NCBI RefSeq assembly: GCF_030272615.1
Contig: NC_081413.1
Coordinates: forward strand, 721,262,367 to 721,326,366
DNA from: Cryptomeria japonica
Lineage: Eukaryota; Streptophyta; Pinopsida; Cupressales; Cupressaceae
Direction of reading: 5' to 3'
Length of the DNA stretch: 64,000 bases
The notes under the pieces are model-generated. The model searched no databases, had not been told where the DNA came from, and saw only the letters and a list, made by a program, of their open reading frames with translations. Position numbers and translations under genes: made by a program. Below, piece by piece: positions 48,322-58,509 of the stretch (the first letter of the stretch is position 1; the number at the start of each line of letters is the position of its first letter).

Positions 48322-50445
48322 TTAAAACTAATATGATTGAGAGCTAGATGTGATGAATAAGTCAAGATCAAATTGAAGTTAGTTGTTCGTTTAATGTAGT
48401 GATTGAGAGAAGTAACTAAGATTCAATCTCGTTTCAGGAAAAATCTATCCTATATAAGACGTGATCTAAGTAGCTTAGTTTGATTTGAGAGAAGTGACAA
48501 AGACTTAGTTTGGTTCCAAGAATGATCTATCTTGTATAAGACATGGTCCAAGTGACTTAAGTTTAATTAGTATTTAATTGAACTAGTTGAAAGATGATCG
48601 ACAAAATTGTGCAACACAATGACAGGGATACACTATCAAGATTTTTTTATGCTCAGAATTATGATAACCAGATTTATGTTTGCTACAGATTGATTAGGCA
48701 AGTGTGACTATTCTGGACTGACAAAATCAGAAATTTTTACGATAGAGTTTTATGACCCAAACAAAAATTTAATAGCTCCCATACAATAGAGACAGTTTCT
48801 CGTACAAGTTGTTGCCTAAACTCATACGACAGTTTGGTGTTCTCTAGATGACAAGCTGATAAGTATGATAGTTATTTGTATGAAAATATGTTAAGGGCTA
48901 TATGACAATTCTTTAACAACAGAATGACAATTCTGTATACTCACACGATAATTTTGATAGGGCTAGACAACAAATTGATAGGACCAATGAAGACTTGTAC
49001 AACAATAGGTATGTATCTAGATGACAATTCAATAGGCTCGTACGATAGAGGACTTGGGTAGAGACAAGACTCTGACACAGACACAGTTTTGATGACTGAC
49101 AGAGACTAGTTTTTGACACAGACACAGTTTTGATCACTGAGTTGTTGATATTGATTCGTTTTCTCCAGTTCCAGTATTTCAGTTTCAATTTCAAGGATGA
49201 AAACACAGTAAACATGCAAGATGTATAATGACTTTCAAGCACAACACTCTATCCCTACTGAAGTTGTCTTAGAAAAGAAAATCTTATCTTACAAACTTAG
49301 GTACACACCCAATAGCTAATCAAAATACAGTCGTTGAGTCTCACACAATAGATTCTCAATGCCCTATTAGCCGACTCCAAATGCTAATGGGGGCACAATA
49401 TGCCAAGTATCTTGGGAGAGTTACTATCTCTCTCTTGTACAAAGATTATCCCCCTTTCAGAGGTGAATCAGATAGCCTCTATTTTATAGTTCTTAGTCAA
49501 TAATTTCGTTCAAAATTACCCCTTGAAGTCACGCAAGCATGATTGATGCCTATAGCCCAACAAGGTACTGAAATAAGTTGTAGTCACGTAAACATGATTG
49601 AGACCGCGAGGCCCTACAAAATGCTCGATATGAGAGATCTCAAAGAGAAAACACAAATAATCTCATCCTCTGAGACTTTAATCACCAAAGGCCTATTTAT
49701 TATAGTGAGTTGGAATGCTCAAGTCCAGCTGTACTCATTTAGGTCATTCTCATAGGGTGATTACTTTTTCTCACTCTGATAGGACTACTAAAGGTATATA
49801 AATCTTAAATTTAGAAAAATCCTCAAGGGTTTGGATTTCTGATTGTCTATAAAGACAAGAGCATACTCTCCTACCTCTTATATTTTTCTTCAAACACAAA
49901 AGACAGATTTGTTCATTAACCAAATAGCATTTTAAGTGCCTAAGAAAATACTAAATGAATACACAATGTTTAGTCGATTCTCCTTAGACAACTTGCAAGA
50001 ATAACGCATTAGTACTCATTTTTCTTTTGATTCTTTGGCAGGCATATGTTTAATTGATAAATTCTTTGACAAGCGTTCTACAGAAAACTAGTTAGGCTGT
50101 GAAAATATTAGGTAGACATAAGACAAACTAGGGTTAGCATCAGTAAAATCCAAATTTAATTTATGAAAAGCCCTAAAAGTATATTGTTTCTGAAATGAGA
50201 AAAACATAAATTCGTACGACAATATGTACCTTTTCGAATGAGTATTCCCATAGACCCAGACGATAGAACATAGAATCAGATATCCAGAGCAGAAAATCAT
50301 ACAAGTATTCTCAATGAACCAGATGATAAAAGACAGAACTCATACGATGTTGGGTAAATACTCGTACAACCTTTTGTAGAGGCTTGTACAGACGAAACCT
50401 AAAAAATAGAAAAAATGATTTTGAGGCCGAAAGATTGAATTTCGA
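48322..50445 (-). other. Leader (5' untranslated region) of the Tat-like element
   Basis: No coding sequence. Two clusters of a degenerate motif CTCGTACGACAAT(TTGATAGG) occur, at about 48,780-49,045 (about ten copies, 30-40 bases apart) and about 50,205-50,400 (about seven). A 20-bp phrase, GACACAGACACAGTTTTGAT, is repeated at 49,074 and 49,114. Confidence 0.6.
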
Positions 50446-50463
50446 GGCCCATAGTGGGTGCCA
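50446..50463 (-). other. Primer-binding site of the Tat-like element
   Basis: Minus strand TGGCACCCACTATGGGCC, four bases after the LTR end. It shares TGGCAC with the primer site of the family A element. The priming tRNA cannot be named with certainty. Confidence 0.6.
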
Positions 50464-50467
50464 AAAA

Positions 50468-50534
50468 TGTGTGTGTGAAAAGTGGATTGTATCTATATCT
50501 AGAATACACAACACTTCAATTAAGTCATTAGATG
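50468..50534 (-). repeat. 5' LTR stub of the Tat-like element, cut by insertion
   Basis: 67 bp matching the end of the 3' LTR (34,584-34,646): shared GTGAAAAGTGGAT, GAATACACAACACTTCAATT and AAGTCATTAGATG. Similarity stops exactly at 50,534, where the Athila-like LTR begins. Confidence 0.85.
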
Positions 50535-51775
50535 TGTCTACCCCAACATTAATAACAATAATATCTCTAATTGAAATCTCAATCCAAAGTTTGGATATTC
50601 ATATGGTAGAGTTTACTATTCTCATGGTTGGTGTTCATTTAGTTGTCAATCCAGAAACGTAAAACTTGAAATGGGTCTGCAAGATATATGCACTAAGCTC
50701 CTTGAATGATTATTCTCAATTACTGGAAGAAACGTAGGAATAAAAATCAAAAAGACTAAATGAAAGCTTTTCAAAATTCTACTGAAATGAATTAATGGAA
50801 ATAACAGGAATAACACCGTTCTGCCTTGGCTGCAGGAATAGTCAAAGGATCTGTTTCCACTGGCTGCAGGAACATCCCAGTCATGAACTTCTACTGCAAC
50901 TAAGTAAAAAGTAACTTCAATAATCATAAACATGGGATCACTCACCAAGTGGGCCCCCTTGGATGAGTGATATCAAACTCTCAGTAAAGAACTCTTAACA
51001 GATCAGAATAACATGTTTTTATTCATTTCTTCCTAAAAGATAATTACATATCCAAAAGATGAAAATCTAGAATACGTGACAAAAACTGCTCAATCATTTT
51101 CCATTCTGTCTAACACTCAGAAAAGAAGGGAGAGCTTATTAAATAGAAAAGACAAACTACAATGGATAACTACAATTACATCCAGAAGAAAAGGTGGATC
51201 ACTGCCAGATGAAGGGGATAACAGAGAGCTTGGCTGCAGGAACTGTGGATCTGTAACTAAACCACAGTCCTTGGATGCCAAAGAGATATTTTACAGATTA
51301 AACATGCACTGGAGTTAAACTCCCATGGTGAAGTACAACTACTCTGATTATGCCATAGATTGCGCTCGCTTGAATCTCCTTCAATTTGACCTCCAGCTCT
51401 CTGGTGTGATTCTCTAGTCCTTAGGCATAGAAGAGAATTGTTCACTGTAGCATCAATTATTACCTGCACTAAAATAGAAACAATATACAAGGACACGCAT
51501 ATGTATCTTACTTTAACTAATACATTCATTAACTCACATATGAAATCATCCTAAATAATTCGTATATCATAGAGACAAACCATTTGGCTGTAGGAATAAA
51601 TTGGCATGGCTGTAGGAAGAAATTGGCAGGGTTCAAACATGATTTCTTAAGCTCGGTTTTTAAAATATGGATTACATATAGTCAATGCACAATATTTTAC
51701 TATCATAATGCAACCCAAAAGATACCAAAAAACCTAAAAGTCCTGATAAAAACATGTCAATACACTGACTTATCA
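50535..51775 (-). repeat. 3' LTR of the Athila-like element
   Basis: Minus strand starts TGATAAGTCAGTGTATTG right after the polypurine tract and ends ...GGGGTAGACA at 50,535; about 1,241 bp. The five bases before 50,535 (AGATG, 50,530-50,534) should be one copy of the target duplication. CTGCAGGAA occurs three times inside. Confidence 0.75.
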
Positions 51776-51790
51776 TGCCCCCCAACTCTA
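51776..51790 (-). other. Polypurine tract of the Athila-like element
   Basis: Minus strand TAGAGTTGGGGGGCA, immediately before the LTR. A second G-run (54,323-54,329) lies upstream of the extra reading frame. Confidence 0.8.
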
Positions 51791-52033
51791 AGGGTTAGGA
51801 AAATTTCTAACTTTTGCTGAGACTCTGAAATCACCCACAATTTTCTGTCTGGTTCCCTTGGAAGGCAAACTCCAGTAAAATCCCTTCATTTTCTCCAACC
51901 TGGACCATCTAGCTATTTCTTCAACATTCACATCATAATTCTATTCTGTTGGTTGGCATGCCAAGAGTGGCCACATTAGGATAGGAGGCTGAAAGATTAA
52001 TGGTAACCAATTATTGGATTTCTCCCTTCCTAG
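51791..52033 (-). other. Spacer between extra reading frame and polypurine tract
   Basis: No coding sequence seen. Confidence 0.5.
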
Positions 52034-54130
52034 CTATATATATTTGGAGGCTCTCTGTATAGCTGCATGAAAATTCTGCAATGAATAGGGTTCTCCCAGT
52101 TTTAGATGATCTGGTAGATGATTCCAGCGTTGAGTTAGTCCCTCTAGTGTTGTTGTCCTATGGGTTTGAACTAATTTCTCAAACACTTGATATACTTCCT
52201 CTCTCATTGGAAGTACTATCTTTCTAACATCATCTCTTATTAACAACTTTTGCCAGTCATAATATAGAACTCTGGGTTCTTCTACTTCCCTCCTCAATGG
52301 TAATGGACAGTCAAGTTCCAGTTTTTCAAACTCCCTGGCTTGTGGTCCTATAATCATTTCATTTTTTATCCATGATATTAGAGCTCTGAGATGAATATCC
52401 CCAATGTATAACAAGGGATTCCATTCTCTGTCTTGGGGCACAGCATAATTATGTAAATATAATTCACATAATAGGTTCTTTATAGAATGTGGGGAGGTTT
52501 GAAAAGAATGATAGAATTCCTCAGGTGTTTCCAAGGATGGGCTAAGGTCCCTTACTATGTGGTTTAATCTGAAATTCAGATACCATTCTTTCAAGTGCAC
52601 TACATAAATTCTTGGGGGAGCTCTACACTGCATTATCTCAGGAACCATACTATAGATTTCTTCTACCTTAGTCTCCAATTCTTTAATTCTATTGTCTTTC
52701 TTCTCAATCTCTTTTTGTTGCTTATTAATTATTCCTTGCAACCTATCCTTCTCTATTTCTCATTGCCTAAAGAATGTTAAAGCAATTGACAAGCTAGTTA
52801 GGGATGAAGGAGTTTTTATGGGTCCTACCTTAGACCGTGGAATTTCTTCGATAACTTCCTCATTCTGGATTGGTATATTTCCCATGTTTTCTTCAAGTTG
52901 TTGTGCAACATCATCAATTATCTCCTCAGATTGCAATGCCACTGAAGCTAGATTTGCAAGCTTATCAATTACAATTTCTTCCTGAATTGCTTCTTGGATT
53001 TCTTCACCTGCAAGATTTTCCTAAATTTCATCTTCTATAGGGTTTTCTTCCATTTCTTTATCTATAGCATTTTCTTCTTCTGAAGTGTCTACTGTAATGA
53101 CCTCTGCTGGCTTACTCACTGGTTGAGTTTTCTGTGTCCTTCTTCTTGTTCTCCTAACATACACTTTTGAAATAGACGTACGAGTTCTTGTTTTTGTCCG
53201 ATGCCTCTTGGCTATAGGAGGAATATGCACTTCCTGCGGTCAAACAACAAATTCTTCACCTGACTCCTCCTTTTCTAATTCTTTTCCTTTCCTCTGCAAA
53301 ATAGGTGAACCTCCTTGAAGAGAGGTAGAGGGTTGTCCTTCAGTTAGCCCTACTTCGATTTCTTCTTCTAAAATTATTGCAGCTCCTTCAGCAACTAACA
53401 AACCCTCATCTTCACTAGAAAGATCTTCTGTAGCTATCCCTTCTTGATCTGGAGGATTATCTTCAACAGGGGCTTCATCTACCCTAAATTGCAGAATATC
53501 TTCAAACACACCCTATTCCATTTGTGAAACATCTCTCAAGGACCATTGTACCAGCAACTTCACCAGTCTATGATGGCTAACAGAGCGATTGCCATATTTT
53601 TTAGTCTCCTTAGCACTTATAGAAATGAGATGATACAAGAAATTTGGGACATTAACTTGCCAGTTATGACGCAGATGACTAAGTAGCTTGAAGTGAGGTG
53701 AGTGGAGATTTGAATACCGTCCTTCATAGGTGATATATTTCATGATATACAGAGCTACCTGAGGCCAATGTGCTGGCAAAGAAACCCTTCTAGTTCCTTG
53801 CCTATCTACCATTAAGGGTGTGTCTGTAGGAATTGTGAACTCTGCTCTGGCACTCCTTGCATCCTTCAATTCTAGAAAGAGTTCTCCTTCCTGCAGCAAC
53901 CCTGTGACCTCTGCAATTCTCTTCTCTGTAGAAATTACCCTCAACCCCTTAACTGTAGCTTCTCCTTCGTCAAAAGAATGCATGAATTCCATAGCTATTT
54001 CGTCATTGAAATCCCTAATCTTCAAGAAATACTCCAGCCAGCCGTGGTTTTGGAAATAGTGCACACAAACAACATCCTACAGCAACCCTTCATGTACAGT
54101 CAGTTCATGGCGAATCAGATCACCTCCCAT
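52034..54130 (-). pseudogene. Extra (env-position) reading frame of the Athila-like element, 698 codons with five nonsense codons
   Basis: Starting at the ATG at 54,130 (an in-frame TAA lies just upstream), a single minus-strand frame runs to 52,034. Only five stops interrupt it, near 54,081, 53,512, 53,239, 53,020 and 52,759; each is TAG or TGA where CAG or CGA fits. Parts: N-terminal globular region (HYFQNHGWLEYFLKIRDFND, GLRVISTEKRIAEVTGLL) resembling the plant-transposon-associated domain seen in similar ORFs; an acidic stretch (53,500-53,250); a basic nuclear-signal-like stretch (KRHRTKTRTRTS, RRTRRRTQK); a coiled-coil (KQQKEIEKKDNRIKELETKV); and a helical C-terminal region. No signal peptide or membrane span is seen, so an envelope role is unlikely. 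Confidence 0.75.
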
Positions 54131-54572
54131 CTTTTACTCTGATACTTCTGCAGCTTCACCAAAATGTTTGAAAGATTCCCAAAAGCTAAAATCTACATAT
54201 CTAAAATTAGGCAGCAGAACTTATTATTCACTTGCGTGAAATAATAATCATCATAAGTAATGTCAGTTAGGAAATCAATTCAGGATAATAAATCTTACTG
54301 GGAAAAAGGACCATAAAGTACCCCCCCAACTTAACCTAGCACGTGTCCACATAGGCCGATAAGATGTCGGGTTTGAAGTGGATTAAAACAAGATTAAAGT
54401 CATAATGAACTAATAAATGCAAAATTAAAATAAAGTACAATATACACATACCTGCAATTGGGCGAAAATGATGGCGAAATGAAATGAAGTGATAGATAAG
54501 AAAGTGGGATGGAATGTAGTGGATGGAACTTTATGTATGGAGAACAATATTTCTCATGGAAATATCTAATTA
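54131..54572 (-). other. Spacer between integrase and the extra reading frame
   Basis: No coding sequence. It contains a minus-strand GTTGGGGGGGTAC purine run (54,321-54,333), possibly a secondary polypurine tract. Confidence 0.5.
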
Positions 54573-55860
54573 TTATACAGTAAATAAGTTCACTACAAAA
54601 GCTGCAGGAACATCACCTTTATTAACATGCCCAAGTGAAACAGGAAGCTCATGAATTGTTACCGAATCATTATCAGTTACTGCAGGAATATCACCAGTTG
54701 CTGCAGGAACTTGTGTTTCTTTTTGAGGAGCAAATTGTTGCAGAAACTCTTCTCTAGTAGCCAGCTTGTGATAAAGGCGTAGTCGGTGTCCATTCACTAA
54801 AAGTTTGAATCTAACAGCATCTATGGTGGACAACTGAACTACTCCATTATGAAAAACTTCTTCTATCTCATAACGACCCAACCACCTTGTTTGGAGTTTT
54901 CCCTGAGCATCCTTATATCTGGAATCATACAAGAGTGCCCAATCACAAACTTTGAATTTCTTTTCTCTGATATACTTATCATGTCATCTGGCTCTTTGGT
55001 TTTGAATCAACTCTGTCTGTTGAACAGCTATTTTTCTCCATTCATCTAAAGCATTTAACTACTGAATGCATTCCTTTTGTGCTTCAAATAATGTCATATT
55101 TAGTTGTAGGGCTGTTCTCAAGGTTTTATGCTTGAATTCAATAGGCATCATTGTTGTTTTGCCATAGACCATCTCAAAAGGTGTGAATCCAATTGGTGTT
55201 TTCCAGGTTGTTCTATATGCCCAAATTGCCTCTAAAAGCTGATTAGACCAATCTTTCTTGTGGATAGACACTGTTTTTGAAAGAATACCCTCAAGTTCTC
55301 TATTGGTAACCTCTACTTGACCATTAGACTATGGATGGTATGGAGTATATTTCCTATGTCTTATATTATATTCATTGACCAAAGCTTTTATCAATGTTGA
55401 TGTAAATTGAGGTCCCTGATCTGAGACAATTTCCCTAGGTACTCCATACCTTGTAAATATTTCCTCATATAGAAACTCAACTACCTTATTATCTCTTGCA
55501 TGTTGCATAGCTTTAGCTTCTACCCATTTTGTCACATAGTCTGTACATACCAAGATATAAGATTTTCCATTAGAAGGTGGATCAATGGGGCCAACAAAAT
55601 CTAATCCCCATTTATCAAATGGTGTTACAAATATTTGAGGATATAGAGGCATTTCATCAGATTTTTTTAGGTTTGCCCATTCACTGACACCTATCACACT
55701 TCCTTGTGTATTGAGCTGCATCCTTGTGTAGTGTAGGCCAATAATAACCAGTATTGAGTATTTTCAATGCTATCCTTTTGGCAGTAAAATGACCTCCACA
55801 TGGTTCATCATGACATGCATGCAAGATGCCATATGTTTCATCTTCTCTGACACATCTTCA
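54573..55860 (-). pseudogene. Integrase of the Athila-like element
   Basis: Zinc-finger remains (HACHDEPCGGHF...CDRC, about 55,857-55,690, with a frame change), core WGLDFVGPID with first Asp, CTDYVTKWVEAKAM, EIVSDQGPQFTS with second Asp, then a TAG stop after YTPYHP and SNGQVEVTNREL with the Glu. The tail has WAYRTTWKTPIGFTPFEMVY, RWLGRYEIEEVFHNGVVQL and VNGHRLRLYH. The DDE triad is intact, but stops and one frameshift disable the gene. Confidence 0.85.
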
Positions 55861-57622
55861 CATAACTTGATCAGGTCCAGTATAGAATAAACAATCAGAA
55901 ATCCATGAAAAATTAAAACTTTTTTCAACTAACAACCTTCTTTCCTTAGGAGAAAAAGAAATTGGCATCTTAGCTGCAACTAAATAGTTGGCAATATCAG
56001 CATACCAAGGTGTATGAGCCTGTATGAGAAACAAATGCTCATCTAAAAAAGTGTCATCTATCATTGTAGAGTCTTCCTGCAATTGAAGTCGTGAAAGATA
56101 ATCTGCAACAACATTAGACTTCCCTGGCTTATCAACAATTGTGATATCAAATTATTGCATCAACAATAACTAGCGAGCCAGTCCACTGGTGATTGATGGC
56201 TTATTCATAAGATATCTCATTGCAGTATGATCTGTATGCACAAATATTGGATACCTTGTAATATAGTGTATAAACTTGTTAAGGGCATGTATAACAACTA
56301 GCATTTCTTTTTCAGTAACTGTATAATTCAATTCAGGTCCTTGCAAATTCTTACTAATATAATATATGGCATTTTCCAACTTGTCAACTTTCTGTCCTAA
56401 CACTGCTCCTATAGCATAATCAGATGCATCAGTATGGATTTGAAATGGTAGAGACCAATTAGGTCCTTTAAGAACTGGTGCCTGAGTCAAAGCATGCTTA
56501 AGCTTTAAAAAAGTTTCATTGCATGCTGAGGTCCATTTAAATTCTGCATCTTTAGTAAGCAGTGTATATAAGGGACTTGCAATTTTGCATAAATATTTAA
56601 TGAACCTTCTGTAGTATCCAGCATGGCCAAGAAAATTTCTCACATCTTTCTGCTTCACAGGGTCATTAATTTGCTGAATAACCTCAATTTTTGCTTGATC
56701 CACGTGTATACCTTGTACAGATATATGATGACCAAGGACTATTCCTTCTTCCATCATTATAAAACACTTTTCATTATTTAGAGACAAGTTGTAGTCTTCA
56801 CACCGCTGCAAAACTTTCTTCAAATTATCGAATGCTTGATCAAATTCAGAACCATAGATTGTAAAGTCATCCATGTAAATCTCCATTATGTCTTGAGAAA
56901 TATCAGAAAAAATACTAATGACTGCCCTTTGAAAAGTGGTTGGAGCATTACACAACCCAAAAGGAAGAACAGAATATGCATAAGTGCCCCATGGACAAGT
57001 AAATGTTGTTTTCTCCTGGTCCTCAGGGGCTATTTGCATTTGATTATAGCCACTGAATCCATCCAAAAATGAAAAATATTTCTTACCAGCAAGAGAATCT
57101 AATACCTGATCTACAAAGGGTAGTGGAAAATGATCCTTCCTTGTGGCTAAGTTCAAGGCTCTATAATCAACACATACTCTCCATTTGCCTCCTTTTTTAG
57201 GAACTATCACCAAAGGTGATACCCATTGACTGTCAAAAATGGGATAAATAAATCTAACTTTCAACAATTTATGCAATTCTTCTTTAACTATCTCTTTCAG
57301 GGCAAGATTGACTCTTCTTTGAGGTTGTCTAAGGGGACAACACTCATCCTTTATATAAATGTGATGTGTACAAACTGCTGGATCAATTCCATTCATATCC
57401 TTGTAGTTTTAGCAGGTCTACCAAGCTATACTTTTGAATATCTGCTATATTCTTGTTGATGTTCAAATATTTATTCAATGCAACCTCTATCTTGACAGTA
57501 AGATCAATCTGATTTATATCAGAAACATGAAAATATGACAACTCCTGTGGCAACAAAGTGTGCAAAATATCAGTGGCTACAGGAAAGTCCAATCCTGCAA
57601 TATTCAGAACCAGTTCTTGCAA
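55861..57622 (-). pseudogene. Reverse transcriptase and RNase H of the Athila-like element
   Basis: The 408-residue open part (57,396-56,170) has WVSPLVIVPKKGGKWRVCVD, YRALNLATRKDHFPLPFVDQ, FSGYNQMQIAPEDQEKTTFT, LPFGLCNAPTTFQ, IYMDDFTIYG (active site), GHHISVQGI, then RNase H HTDASDYAIGAVLGQ, TEKEMLVVIHALNKF and HTDHTAMRYLMN. The frame continues after a stop near 56,155 (FDITIVDKPGKSNVVADYLS). Upstream 57,622-57,383 is linker. The wording is close to Athila RT. Confidence 0.92.
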
Positions 57623-57719
57623 TATTTGGAACCAGTTCCTACAATTCTCTGTCTTCTATTAATTCATTTGTCAGAACCTTATAAAGGATTGATTCCTTAT
57701 CATATAACTGCATGAGTGG

Positions 57720-58488
57720 TGTAGACACCCAAAATTGTCATGTCTAATTAAATAAATATTTTTTTATTTTATTTATTTAATTACCTAAGCCTAATTCTTC
57801 TATTAATTAAATAAATCTTTATTTGTTTAATTAATTCATTTATCCTCTTCTAGCCTTATTTCTCATTTAAATAAATACATTCATTTATTTAAATTATCCT
57901 TTCCTAAATTAAATAAATATTTTATTTATTTAATTATCTCATTTCTTCTATTAATTAAATAAATCTTTATTTATTTAATTAATTCATTAGCTTTTTCTAC
58001 ACATGACACATGTCATTCATCTCTTAATTCCTACACTACCTACCTCTTTCATTATTTCATTATTTCTTCTACCTACCCTCTAATCCTAGCCGACCTCCTT
58101 TTTACACCTCTCAATCTTATCCCTCCATTTCATATTGTGTCTTCTATTTAAGGAGATGCTTTCTTCATTATCAAACCCTAATGACTTGATCAATTGACTA
58201 CACTACGATCCTACTTGCAACCACATTCCGTTCTTTGTTGAGCTCTTGTGCACATAAAATCTGAGAGCAAATATATCAAGCAAGATCAATGGAGATAGGA
58301 AGAATGGAGATCAAAACCCTAGTGGACATGTGATGGTATAATCTTTGTGATTTCATTTGATTTGCATTGTCTTAGGTAATCTTCATATGTTATGGTGGAT
58401 CTTTGTTGTTGTTAGGCTAGGATTTGGTGGTTGAATTCATTTAGCCTTTCAATTTTGTTATTATTGTTATCCATTGTCACCATACACA
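57720..58488 (+). repeat. 5' LTR of the family A element
   Basis: TGTAGACACCC ... CATACACA, 769 bp, matching 109-860. It carries five AT palindromic modules (57,745-57,986), a TATTTAAGG TATA-like box near 58,146 and a final CACACA-like end just before the primer site. Confidence 0.88.
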
Positions 58489-58491
58489 TTT

Positions 58492-58509
58492 TGGCACGCC
58501 CGGTGGGAC
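58492..58509 (+). other. Primer-binding site of the family A element
   Basis: TGGCACGCCCGGTGGGAC, three bases after the LTR end. The form fits plant Tat-type primer sites; the tRNA was not determined. Confidence 0.75.

Larger units (their letters stand above)
34584..50534 (-). mobile_element. Tat/Ogre-like Ty3 LTR retrotransposon with antisense PMD frame, 5' LTR interrupted
   Basis: Minus strand, high to low: 67-bp 5' LTR stub (50,534-50,468), primer site, 2.1-kb leader, gag, protease, G-patch, RT, RNase H, second RNase H, integrase, long 3' region with a plus-strand PMD reading frame, polypurine tract (35,625-35,613) and 3' LTR. The span of about 15.9 kb, the second (archaeal-type) RNase H and the extra antisense ORF all fit the Tat lineage. 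All genes carry stops and frameshifts. A younger Athila-like element cuts the 5' LTR. Confidence 0.85.
50535..57719 (-). mobile_element. Athila-like Ty3 element, 5' part cut off by a later insertion
   Basis: Minus strand, high to low: protease/RT linker, RT-RNase H, integrase, a long extra reading frame, polypurine tract and 3' LTR. RT wording (GIDPAVCTHHI, CVDYRALNLATRKDHFPLPF, GLCNAPTTFQRA) fits the Athila lineage. Gag and the 5' LTR are missing because the family A LTR starts at 57,720; they should lie beyond the right end of the window. Confidence 0.85.
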
